A stretch of 64,000 bases of DNA from Spongiibacter marinus (GTDB taxonomy: Bacteria; Pseudomonadota; Gammaproteobacteria; Pseudomonadales; Spongiibacteraceae), in contig NZ_JAFBBD010000006.1 of NCBI RefSeq assembly GCF_016906995.1, forward strand, positions 1 to 64,000. The letters are read 5' to 3'. Both the position numbers and the translations under genes were made by a program. Below the pieces are notes generated by a model. The model searched no databases. It was not told the DNA's origin and saw only the letters and a program-made list of their open reading frames with translations. Of this stretch, positions 55,408 through 64,000 are shown piece by piece (positions within the stretch are counted from its first letter, which is position 1; every line of letters starts with the position of its first letter).

Positions 55408-55794
55408 GTGTGGAAAACCGTGAACGATAAACGACCTGTGAACCTGGATATCGGGACAATCGCACTGCCGATTACCGCATATACCTCAATCATGCACCGC
55501 GTCAGTGGTGTTTTCCTAGTGGCCGGTATGGCCGTCTTATTCTGGTTGCTGGGCACTAGCCTCAGTGGTCCAGAAGGTTTCGCTCAAGCCAAAGAGTGTT
55601 TGTCATCGTTCTGGGGCAAGCTGATCGTCTGGGCAGTATTAGTGGGCATTAGTTACCACGCTGCTGCGGGAGTGAAGCATTTGGTCATGGACGCCGGTAT
55701 CGGTGAGTCTATGGAAGGTGGCGAGAGAGGGTCCAAGCTGGTGCTGCTGACTACAGCGGTTCTGGTTGTACTGACGGGGTTATGGGTATGGTAG
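55408..55794 (+). CDS. sdhC: Succinate dehydrogenase cytochrome b556 subunit
   Basis: SdhC is a membrane anchor and heme/quinone-site subunit of complex II. The family start is seen as KRPVNLDIGTIALPITAYTS, followed by IMHRVSGVFLVAG. Three membrane helices are present and the heme-ligand His lies in SYHAAAGVKHLVMD near 85. The length is 128 residues. GTG 55408 is used because AGGGC lies upstream and the N-terminus then matches E. coli in length; GTG 55420 is an alternative. Confidence 0.92.
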   Translation: MWKTVNDKRPVNLDIGTIALPITAYTSIMHRVSGVFLVAGMAVLFWLLGTSLSGPEGFAQAKECLSSFWGKLIVWAVLVGISYHAAAGVKHLVMDAGIGESMEGGERGSKLVLLTTAVLVVLTGLWVW

Positions 55795-56159
55795 TTAAAT
55801 CAGTAACAAGTTTTGGTCGCAGCGGTCTTTCAGACTGGCTGGTTCAGCGAGTATCCGGTGTTGTTCTGCTGGCTTACTTCTTAGTCGTAGGTGGCTACTT
55901 GGTTTGCGAAGGCAGCACGATGGATTACGCCCAGTGGAGCGCGTTCTTTGCTTCGACATTTATGCGTGTATTTAGTACTGCAGCGGTGCTGTCGGTAATT
56001 GCTCACGCGTGGATAGGTTTGTGGGCGGTCTCTACTGACTACCTGACCGAGCGTATGATGGGTGGCAAGGGTCTTGTCTTGCGCCTGGCGTTTCAGGCTG
56101 CATCAGCAGTTGTTCTGTTCACCTACCTCGTTTGGGGCATCCAGATTCTGTGGAGTTAA
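55788..56159 (+). CDS. sdhD: Succinate dehydrogenase membrane anchor subunit
   Basis: SdhD is the second membrane anchor of complex II. It has three helices in 123 residues. The quinone/heme motif is SGLSDWLVQRVSGVVLLAY at the start and the His lies in VIAHAWIGLWAVSTDYL near 72. The ATG at 55788 fits the Pseudomonas N-terminus and has GGGG eight bases upstream; ATG 55782 has no room for a ribosome site. The start overlaps the sdhC stop. Confidence 0.92.
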   Translation: MVVKSVTSFGRSGLSDWLVQRVSGVVLLAYFLVVGGYLVCEGSTMDYAQWSAFFASTFMRVFSTAAVLSVIAHAWIGLWAVSTDYLTERMMGGKGLVLRLAFQAASAVVLFTYLVWGIQILWS

Positions 56160-56162
56160 GTA

Positions 56163-57935
56163 ATGGCTAATGTTCGTACTATTACCTTTGACGGCGTTAT
56201 CGTCGGCGGTGGTGGCGCAGGTATGCGCGCTGCACTGCAGTTGGCCCAGTCAGGCTACAAAACTGCGGTAATTTCTAAAGTATTCCCTACGCGCTCTCAC
56301 ACAGTATCAGCCCAGGGTGGTATCACTTGCGCGATCGCGAGTGCCGACCCTCAGGATCAGTGGCAGTGGCACATGTACGATACCGTTAAAGGGTCTGACT
56401 ACATCGGTGACCAAGACGCTATCGAATACATGACCAGCGTTGGCCCAGAAGCGGTTTTCGAGCTGGATCACATGGGTTTGCCGTTCTCGCGTACAGAAGA
56501 AGGTCGTATCTATCAGCGTCCCTTCGGCGGCCAATCTAAAAATTTCGGTGAAGGCGGTCAGGCGGCGCGGACATGCGCAGCAGCTGACCGTACCGGTCAC
56601 GCTCTGCTGCACACCCTTTATCAGGGCAACCTGAAGAACAACACCGTGTTCTTTAATGAGTGGTTCGCCACTGACATTGTAAAGAACCAAGACGGCGCCG
56701 TTGTCGGTGTGATGGCGATCTGCATCGAAACCGGTGAGGTTGTCTACGTGAAGGCGAAAGCAACCGTATTCGCGACCGGTGGTGCAGGGCGTATCTACGC
56801 ATCTACCACTAACGCTCACATCAATACGGGCGACGGCGTTGGCATGGCCCTGCGTGCTGGCTTCCCTGTACAAGACATTGAGATGTGGCAGTTCCACCCC
56901 ACCGGTATTGCCGGCGCAGGGGTTCTAGTAACAGAAGGCTGCCGTGGTGAAGGTGGCTATCTGATCAATAAAGATGGCGAGCGCTTTATGGAGCGTTACG
57001 CGCCGAATGCCAAAGACTTGGCAGGCCGCGACGTCGTTGCTCGCTCAATGACACTGGAAATTCTCGAAGGCCGTGGCTGTGGCCCCAATGGCGACCACGT
57101 TTTCCTCAAGCTCGACCACCTTGGCGAGGAAGTGCTGGAAAGCCGCCTGCCGGGTATTTGTGAGCTGAGCCGCACCTTCGCCCACGCTGACCCAGTTAAA
57201 GAACCAGTGCCTGTGGTACCAACCTGTCACTACATGATGGGCGGTATTCCCACCAATATTCACGGCCAGGCATTGACGGTTGACGCCAGCGGCAACGACC
57301 AAGTGATTCCCGGCTTGTACGCCTGTGGTGAAGTGGCCTGTGTATCGGTACACGGCGCGAACCGTTTGGGTGGTAACTCGCTGCTTGATCTGGTGGTATT
57401 TGGTCGCGCTTCAGGTCTGTTTATTGAGAAAGCGCTGCGCGAAGGTATCGATATGCGCGACGCCTCAGAGAGCGATCTCGAGCAGGCCAACGAGCGTTTG
57501 AACCGCGTTAACAACAGCAAAGGCGGCGAGAAAGTTGCCGATCTGCGTACCGAGCTGCAAAACGTCATGCAGAACCACTTCGGTGTATTCCGCCGCGGTG
57601 ACTTCATGCAAGAAGGCGTGAAGAAATTGGCAGATCTTCGTGGTCGCATTGAAAACGCGCATCTGGAAGACAAGAGCAACGCGTATAACACAGCGCGTAT
57701 CGAAGCGCTTGAACTGCAAAACCTCTTTGAGGTGGCCGAAGCAACGGCTATCGCCGCTGAGGAGCGCAAGGAAAGCCGCGGTGCTCATGCTCGCGAAGAT
57801 TTCCAAGATCGCGACGATGAGAATTGGCTGTGTCATTCCATGTACTTCCCTGGCGAGAAGCGTGTTGGTAAGCGTGCGGTTAACTTCGCGCCGAAAACCC
57901 GCGAAGCTTTCGCGCCTAAAGTACGCACCTACTGA
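56163..57935 (+). CDS. sdhA: Succinate dehydrogenase flavoprotein subunit
   Basis: SdhA holds the covalent FAD and oxidises succinate. The FAD-binding motif [11 protein letters not shown] lies near residues 16-26. The histidyl-FAD region is [12 protein letters not shown] near 42. The substrate and proton-shuttle residues are in the [21 protein letters not shown] block near 242 (read in parts) and in [15 protein letters not shown] near 400. The length of 590 residues is standard. Confidence 0.97.
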   Translation: MANVRTITFDGVIVGGGGAGMRAALQLAQSGYKTAVISKVFPTRSHTVSAQGGITCAIASADPQDQWQWHMYDTVKGSDYIGDQDAIEYMTSVGPEAVFELDHMGLPFSRTEEGRIYQRPFGGQSKNFGEGGQAARTCAAADRTGHALLHTLYQGNLKNNTVFFNEWFATDIVKNQDGAVVGVMAICIETGEVVYVKAKATVFATGGAGRIYASTTNAHINTGDGVGMALRAGFPVQDIEMWQFHPTGIAGAGVLVTEGCRGEGGYLINKDGERFMERYAPNAKDLAGRDVVARSMTLEILEGRGCGPNGDHVFLKLDHLGEEVLESRLPGICELSRTFAHADPVKEPVPVVPTCHYMMGGIPTNIHGQALTVDASGNDQVIPGLYACGEVACVSVHGANRLGGNSLLDLVVFGRASGLFIEKALREGIDMRDASESDLEQANERLNRVNNSKGGEKVADLRTELQNVMQNHFGVFRRGDFMQEGVKKLADLRGRIENAHLEDKSNAYNTARIEALELQNLFEVAEATAIAAEERKESRGAHAREDFQDRDDENWLCHSMYFPGEKRVGKRAVNFAPKTREAFAPKVRTY

Positions 57936-57952
57936 TCAGGGGAGAAGAGAAA

Positions 57953-58669
57953 ATGTTGAAAGTCAGTCTCTATCGCTACAATCCTGAAGTCGATCAGGAG
58001 CCGTACATGCAGGATGTCGAGCTCGACACCGGCGGCAAAGACCTGATGGTACTCGACGTATTGGAACTGCTGAAAGCGAAGGACCCTTCGCTGACCTACC
58101 GCCGCTCTTGCCGCGAAGGTGTCTGCGGTTCCGATGGTATGAACATCAATGGTAAAAACGGTTTGGCGTGTATTACGCCGATTTCGGAAGCCTTGAAAAA
58201 CGGCAAGGGTGGTAACACCTTAGTGCTGCGCCCGCTGCCCGGCTTGCCCGTAATCCGTGACTTGATCATTGATATGAGCTTGTTCTACAAGCAATATGAG
58301 AAGATCAAGCCTTACCTGATTAACAACACGCCAGCGCCCGCGATCGAGCGTCTGCAATCACCTGAAGAGCGCGCCAAGCTCGACGGCCTGTACGAGTGTA
58401 TTCTTTGTGCATGTTGTTCAACGGCTTGTCCGTCTTTCTGGTGGAACCCGGACCGCTTCATCGGCCCCAGCGGCCTGTTGCAAGCTTACCGCTTCCTTGC
58501 GGATAGCCGCGACACGGCAACTGAACAGCGTTTGAGCGAACTGGACGATCCTTTTAGCGTCTTCCGTTGCCACGGCATTCAAAACTGTGTCAATGTTTGC
58601 CCTAAAGGCTTGAACCCAACCCGGGCTATCGGCCATATTCGCAACATGTTGCTGAATCGGGCGAGCTAA
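57953..58669 (+). CDS. sdhB: Succinate dehydrogenase iron-sulfur subunit
   Basis: SdhB passes electrons from FAD to quinone through three iron-sulfur clusters. The [2Fe-2S] ligands are in SCREGVCGSDGMNINGKNG and the following LAC (residues about 57-79). The [4Fe-4S] ligands are in CILCACCSTACPS near 148, and the [3Fe-4S] ligands in CHGIQNCVNVCPKG near 205. The length is 238 residues. It ends the sdh operon, 17 bases after sdhA. Confidence 0.97.
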   Translation: MLKVSLYRYNPEVDQEPYMQDVELDTGGKDLMVLDVLELLKAKDPSLTYRRSCREGVCGSDGMNINGKNGLACITPISEALKNGKGGNTLVLRPLPGLPVIRDLIIDMSLFYKQYEKIKPYLINNTPAPAIERLQSPEERAKLDGLYECILCACCSTACPSFWWNPDRFIGPSGLLQAYRFLADSRDTATEQRLSELDDPFSVFRCHGIQNCVNVCPKGLNPTRAIGHIRNMLLNRAS

Positions 58670-58676
58670 TCGCTGA

Positions 58677-58694
58677 GGGGCTCGAGAGAGCCCC
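58677..58694 (+). terminator. Stem-loop after sdhB
   Basis: GGGGCTC and GAGCCCC form a strong 7-bp stem with a GAGA tetraloop. No long T-run follows, so it may stabilise or partly terminate the sdh transcript. Confidence 0.5.
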
Positions 58695-58747
58695 ACTTAT
58701 TAGACCCTGCGAAGATAGGGCTAAAATCTGCGCGTATTGTGTCCTTT

Positions 58748-58766
58748 GGTGTCACAACGTGACACC
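58748..58766. promoter_or_regulatory. Perfect 8-3-8 palindrome upstream of sucA
   Basis: GGTGTCAC-AAC-GTGACACC is a perfect inverted repeat in the 290-base gap between sdhB and sucA. Its form is that of an operator for a dimeric regulator. It is not followed by a T-run, so it does not look like a terminator. Confidence 0.5.
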
Positions 58767-58958
58767 GGAACAAAATACAACTCGGTGCTTACCGGCACTA
58801 GCGAGATAAAAAACGTATTGAGAGGGATTGGCTAAGGCCTGTGGTTTAAGCCGGCCTCGCGGCGTACACTGAGCGCTGCGGGCGTAAGACGATGCAAAAC
58901 GCCTTATCGGGCGATGCAGCATCCGGCAGCCACGCCTCTCGTTATTAGGTGGACAGGA

Positions 58959-61793
58959 ATGCAGAAAGCGTCAATGGAGCTTCTTTGGAAGAGCTCCCAC
59001 ATATCTGGTGGAAATGCGGGTTACGTCGAAGACCTGTACGAAACCTACCTCACTGATCCCAATGCTGTTCCCGAGGAATGGCGAAACTATTTTCAACAGC
59101 TCCCCCGCGTCAGCGAATCCGCTATCCGCGATATCCCTCATTCTCCGATCCGAGATCACTTCGCTCAGTTAGCCAAACAGCCGGTTCGCGCCGCTGCCTC
59201 GGCCAGTAGTGAGGTCAGCGAGCATGAGCGCAAGCAGGTACGGGTTATCCAGCTGGTCAGCGCGTATCGTCAGCGGGGCCATCAGGAAGCGCAGCTCGAT
59301 CCGCTGAACCTGTGGCAGCGCCCGGGCGTACCCGATTTGGAGCTGCAATATCACCAGCTCAGCGAAGCGGACTTCGATACCGTATTCCAGACGGGTAGTC
59401 TGTACATCGGTAAAGACCAAGCGACGCTTCGCGAGATCTACGACTCGCTGCGTGAAACCTACTGTCGCTCAGTCGGCGCCGAGTTCATGCACATTGTGGA
59501 TACCCGCGAGCGTGCATGGATTCAGCAGCGTATGGAGAGTGTACGTTCAAAGCCGGAATACGGTTTTGAGGCGCGCAGCCATCTGCTGGAGCGCTTGACC
59601 GCTGCAGAAGGGCTTGAGAAGTCGCTGGGTTCAAAATACCCCGGTACCAAGCGTTTTGGTCTGGAAGGCGGCGAGAGCCTGATCCCAATGATCGACGCCA
59701 TGATCCAGCGCGGCGGCGAATACGGCGCCAAAGAAATTGTCATTGGTATGGCCCACCGCGGTCGACTCAATGTATTGGTCAATATTCTGGGCAAGAACCC
59801 CGCTGAACTTTTCGACGAGTTCGAGGGCAAGGTTCAATACCAGGGCTCGGCCGACGTTAAATACCACCAGGGCTTTTCTTCCAACGTGATGACCCCGGGC
59901 GGGGAAGTGCATTTGGCACTGGCCTTCAACCCGTCTCACTTGGAAATTGTATCGCCAGTGGTCGAGGGCTCTGTGCGTGCACGGCAGGATCGTCGTTTTG
60001 ATCCCGTCGGTGAAAAGGTCGTGCCGATAGTACTCCACGGCGATGCGGCCTTTGCCGGTCAGGGTGTGGTCATGGAGACATTTCAGATGTCCCAAACCCG
60101 CGCTTACAAAACCGGTGGCACGATCCACGTCGTCATCAACAACCAAGTGGGTTTCACCACCAGCTTGCAGGAAGACGCGCGCTCCACGGAATACTGTACC
60201 GACGTTGCAAAAATGGTACAGGCGCCGATTTTCCATGTTAACGGTGACGATCCCGAAGCGGTGTTGTTCGTGTCGCAGTTGGCCGCCGACTTCCGCCAGG
60301 AATTCAAGAAAGACGTGGTAGTCGATTTGATCTGCTACCGCCGTCGCGGTCACAACGAAGCGGACGAGCCGTCAGGCACCCAGCCGCTGATGTACAAGCA
60401 AATCAGCAAGCAAAAGAGTACGCGCGAGCTCTACGTCAACAAGCTGCTTGACGATGGCACTATCGACAAAGCGCTCGCCGACAAAATGGCCTCTGAATAC
60501 CGTCAGGCCCTGGACGACGGTCAGCACGTTGCCAAGAGTTTGGTGAAAGAGCCGAATACCGAGCTGTTTGTCGATTGGACGCCGTATCTGGGACATGCGT
60601 GGGATGTCTCGGGTGATACCCGCATCGACGCCAAAGAACTCAAAGAAGTGGCAGAGGCGGTTAACGCCGTGCCAGAGGCCTTTAGCGTGCAGCGCCAAGT
60701 GGCGAAGATCTACGAAGATCGCCGCAAAATGGCTGTCGGCGCCATGCCAATCAACTGGGGCTTTGCCGAAACGCTGGCCTACGGTTCCCTGCTCAATGCT
60801 GGCCACCAGGTTCGCCTTACCGGGCAAGACGTGGGACGCGGAACCTTCTCGCACCGCCACGCGGTATTGCACAACCAAACAGACGCCAGCCGTTATGTGC
60901 CACTGCAACACGTGAGTGATGATCAGCCGTCGTTTGATATTTACGACTCGCTGTTGTCCGAAGAGGCGGTACTGGCGTTTGAATACGGTTACGCGACCAC
61001 CCAGCCCAATGCCTTGGTGATCTGGGAAGCGCAGTTTGGTGACTTCGCCAACGGCGCGCAGGTGGTAATCGACCAGTTCATCAGCAGTGGTGAGCTGAAA
61101 TGGGGCCGTTTATGCGGTCTCACCATGTTGTTACCCCACGGCTATGAAGGCCAGGGGCCTGAGCATTCATCTGCTCGCTTAGAACGCTTCCTGCAATTGT
61201 GTGCCGAGCACAACATTCAAGTGTGTGTGCCCTCTACGCCGGCGCAGGTGTTCCATATGTTACGCCGCCAGGTTATCCGCCCGCTGCGCCGCCCACTGGT
61301 GGTTATGTCACCGAAGAGTCTGCTGCGCCACAAGGAAGCGGTATCAACGCTGGAAGAGCTGACGGATGGCCAGTTCCAGAATGTGATTGATGAAACCGAC
61401 GATATCGATAAGTCAAAAGTGACGCGCATGGTGTTGTGTAGCGGCAAGGTCTATTACGACCTGCGCGACGCTCGCCGTGAGCATGGCAAAGACTCTATCG
61501 CTATTGTTCGTTTAGAGCAGCTTTATCCCTTCCCCTACGACGATCTGCGTGAAGTTATTGCGCAGTATCCAAACCTGAAGAAAGTGGTTTGGTGTCAGGA
61601 AGAGCCGCGCAACCAAGGGGCGTGGTACAACAGCCGCCACCGTATGGCGAGGGTAATTCGCAGCTTTAAACCCGAGAAGAATTTGCTGTTGGGCTACGTC
61701 GGTCGCGAACCGTCAGCGTCGCCGGCTGCGGGCTACATGGCCTTGCACATTGAACAGCAAGAAAAATTCATCAGTCAGGCTTTGAAACTCTAG
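58959..61793 (+). CDS. sucA: 2-oxoglutarate dehydrogenase E1 component
   Basis: SucA is the thiamine-diphosphate-dependent decarboxylase of the 2-oxoglutarate dehydrogenase complex. The 944-residue protein starts MQKASMELLWKSSHISGGNA, close to Pseudomonas. The E2-binding N-terminal part is followed by MAHRGRLNVLVNILGK near 265, the ThDP motif HGDAAFAGQGVVMETFQMS near 360 and NNQVGFTTS. The C-terminal part has GQDVGRGTFSHRHAVLHNQ near 625. The ATG at 58959 has AGGTGGA five bases upstream; the open frame from 58914 lacks family support. Confidence 0.96.
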   Translation: MQKASMELLWKSSHISGGNAGYVEDLYETYLTDPNAVPEEWRNYFQQLPRVSESAIRDIPHSPIRDHFAQLAKQPVRAAASASSEVSEHERKQVRVIQLVSAYRQRGHQEAQLDPLNLWQRPGVPDLELQYHQLSEADFDTVFQTGSLYIGKDQATLREIYDSLRETYCRSVGAEFMHIVDTRERAWIQQRMESVRSKPEYGFEARSHLLERLTAAEGLEKSLGSKYPGTKRFGLEGGESLIPMIDAMIQRGGEYGAKEIVIGMAHRGRLNVLVNILGKNPAELFDEFEGKVQYQGSADVKYHQGFSSNVMTPGGEVHLALAFNPSHLEIVSPVVEGSVRARQDRRFDPVGEKVVPIVLHGDAAFAGQGVVMETFQMSQTRAYKTGGTIHVVINNQVGFTTSLQEDARSTEYCTDVAKMVQAPIFHVNGDDPEAVLFVSQLAADFRQEFKKDVVVDLICYRRRGHNEADEPSGTQPLMYKQISKQKSTRELYVNKLLDDGTIDKALADKMASEYRQALDDGQHVAKSLVKEPNTELFVDWTPYLGHAWDVSGDTRIDAKELKEVAEAVNAVPEAFSVQRQVAKIYEDRRKMAVGAMPINWGFAETLAYGSLLNAGHQVRLTGQDVGRGTFSHRHAVLHNQTDASRYVPLQHVSDDQPSFDIYDSLLSEEAVLAFEYGYATTQPNALVIWEAQFGDFANGAQVVIDQFISSGELKWGRLCGLTMLLPHGYEGQGPEHSSARLERFLQLCAEHNIQVCVPSTPAQVFHMLRRQVIRPLRRPLVVMSPKSLLRHKEAVSTLEELTDGQFQNVIDETDDIDKSKVTRMVLCSGKVYYDLRDARREHGKDSIAIVRLEQLYPFPYDDLREVIAQYPNLKKVVWCQEEPRNQGAWYNSRHRMARVIRSFKPEKNLLLGYVGREPSASPAAGYMALHIEQQEKFISQALKL

Positions 61794-61848
61794 GCCGGAC
61801 CAGCGCATAACCATAGACGCGTGCAGCGAACTAACGACAGGATGAAAA

Positions 61849-63042
61849 ATGAGTACTGAAATCAAAGCGCCAACGTTTCCAGAATCTGTTGCTGATGGCT
61901 CTATTGCAACATGGCATAAACAAGTCGGTGAGGCGGTAAGCCGCGACGAGCCGCTGGTAGACATCGAAACCGACAAAGTCGTGCTCGAGGTGGTTGCACC
62001 AGCCGACGGTGTGTTGAAGGAAATTATCAAAAATGAAGGCGACACGGTATTGAGCGACGAAGTCGTGGCCGTGTTTGAAGAGGGCGCCGCAGGGGAAGCC
62101 CCCAAAGCGGAAAGCGCGCCCGAAGCAGCGCAAGCACCTGCCGCCAGTGAAGATCTGAAGATCAGCCCGGCGGCGCGCAAAGCGCTGGAAGAAAAGGGCA
62201 TTGATGCCAGCGCCGTAAAAGGCACCGGCAAAGGTGGCCTGATCACGAAAGAAGATGTGATGAATTACCAGGCGCCAGCTGCCAAACCGGCCGCTGCAGC
62301 ACCTGCACCCGCAGCCGAGGTAGATGTGCCTGCCGGTGAGCGCGTAGAAAAACGTGTGGCGATGACCCGCCTGCGTAAGCGCATTGCCGAGCGTCTGCTT
62401 GAAGCCAGCCAGACCACAGCGATGCTCACGACCTTTAACGAGGTCAATATGAAGCCAGTGATGGAGCTGCGCAAACAGTACAAAGACCTGTTTGAAAAGA
62501 GCCACAATGGCACGCGCTTGGGCTTTATGGGTTTCTTCGTTAAGGCAGCTTGCGAAGCACTGAAACGCTTCCCCGCGGTGAATGCTTCGATCGACGGCGA
62601 CGATATCGTTTACCATGGTTACCAGGATGTTGGTGTGGCGGTTTCGACCGATAAAGGTCTGGTAGTGCCGGTATTGCGTGATGCCGACCACATGAGCCTG
62701 GCCAAGATCGAAGACAAAGTACGCGACTTCGGCTTGCGCGCTCGCGATGGCAAGCTGGGTATCGAAGACATGACTGGTGGAACCTTCACCATTACCAACG
62801 GTGGTGTGTTTGGTTCGCTGTTGTCGACGCCCATTCTGAATCCGCCGCAAACGGCCATTTTGGGTATGCACAAAATCCAGGAGCGCCCGATGGCTGTGAA
62901 TGGTCAGGTTGAAGTGCTTCCCATGATGTACTTGGCGCTGTCTTACGATCACCGCTTGATCGACGGCAAAGACGCCGTGCAGTTCCTGGTCACCATTAAG
63001 GACCTTATCGAAGATCCTGCGCGCATTCTGCTTGAGGTATAA
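61849..63042 (+). CDS. sucB: Dihydrolipoyl succinyltransferase (E2 of 2-oxoglutarate dehydrogenase)
   Basis: SucB carries the lipoyl arm and transfers succinyl to CoA. One lipoyl domain lies at residues 1-77, with the lipoylated K43 in [12 protein letters not shown] Pro/Ala linker, a peripheral-subunit-binding domain ([19 protein letters not shown] near 105) and a catalytic domain with [15 protein letters not shown] near 365 follow. The length of 397 residues is normal. It lies 55 bases after sucA. Confidence 0.96.
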   Translation: MSTEIKAPTFPESVADGSIATWHKQVGEAVSRDEPLVDIETDKVVLEVVAPADGVLKEIIKNEGDTVLSDEVVAVFEEGAAGEAPKAESAPEAAQAPAASEDLKISPAARKALEEKGIDASAVKGTGKGGLITKEDVMNYQAPAAKPAAAAPAPAAEVDVPAGERVEKRVAMTRLRKRIAERLLEASQTTAMLTTFNEVNMKPVMELRKQYKDLFEKSHNGTRLGFMGFFVKAACEALKRFPAVNASIDGDDIVYHGYQDVGVAVSTDKGLVVPVLRDADHMSLAKIEDKVRDFGLRARDGKLGIEDMTGGTFTITNGGVFGSLLSTPILNPPQTAILGMHKIQERPMAVNGQVEVLPMMYLALSYDHRLIDGKDAVQFLVTIKDLIEDPARILLEV

Positions 63043-63077
63043 GACCGCTGCTAGCGTCAATGGAATCCATGGTTTAG

Positions 63078-64000
<923 letters not shown>

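Noticed and set aside
58889-58935. Sequence resembling the E. coli REP element (AACGCCTTATC) upstream of sucA
   Set aside because: Only about 11 bases match and the usual stem is not formed; probably chance.
61831-63060. 409-codon minus-strand frame opposite sucB
   Set aside because: It mirrors the full length of sucB, which is a certain gene, and has no recognisable domain. It is a codon-bias shadow.

Overview
The window is an ordinary chromosomal segment of a gammaproteobacterium. The evidence is gene content and order: yibL, rmf, rlmKL, fimV, tmcA, acnB, a purU/pho/pst block and a gltA|sdhCDAB-sucAB-lpd cluster. The mix resembles Pseudomonas and, more closely, marine Cellvibrionales-type bacteria; that placement is inferred from memory of the families, not from a database search. 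No prophage, CRISPR array or complete insertion sequence is seen.

Layout. Bases 1-8,300 carry yibL, acnB, a DUF1289 gene, miaE, the nitrate-sensing pair nasS-nasT and lpxH-ppiB. Bases 8,300-16,500 carry glnS, cysS, a folD-acyltransferase-vanZ operon, three tRNAs (Pro, Arg, His) and an SH3 protein-PPIase-pdxJ operon. Bases 16,500-25,000 carry yciI, a membrane protein, a PHP phosphoesterase, a YciO-type gene, scpA-scpB-rluB, rmf, rlmKL, a PagL-like gene and a cold-shock gene. Bases 25,000-29,700 carry a YgiQ-type radical SAM gene, nfeD-qmcA and purU. Bases 29,700-38,500 form a phosphate regulon: phoB-phoR, pstS, pstC-pstA-pstB-phoU. Bases 38,500-47,400 carry an AbgT transporter, an MFS transporter, fimV, a pseudouridine synthase and a small operon ending in tmcA and a HIT gene. 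At 47,411-47,683 a MITE-like element sits between two convergent genes. Beyond it lie a B12-binding radical SAM gene, an SRPBCC gene, cinA, small proteins and an SDR. From 53,600 to the end is the TCA cluster: gltA divergent from sdhCDAB, then sucA, sucB and the start of lpd.

How the genes work together. The TCA cluster and acnB cover most of the oxidative cycle. The pho/pst block senses and imports phosphate. It shows three PhoB-type boxes, each exactly six bases from a -10 element, and a terminator between pstS and pstC. Many genes act on RNA (miaE, tmcA, rlmKL, rluB, a RluA-type enzyme, a YciO-type enzyme, rmf).

Most notable points: a sigma-54 promoter with an NtrC-like enhancer in front of an orphan nasS-nasT pair; the TTAA-flanked MITE-like element that leaves both neighbouring stop codons intact; a PstC with a propeller-like periplasmic domain next to a PstA with a coiled-coil insert; a DnaA-box cluster upstream of fimV; and a 14-copy hexamer repeat inside scpB. 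I found no convincing wholly new multi-gene system; the best leads are regulatory or domain-level.
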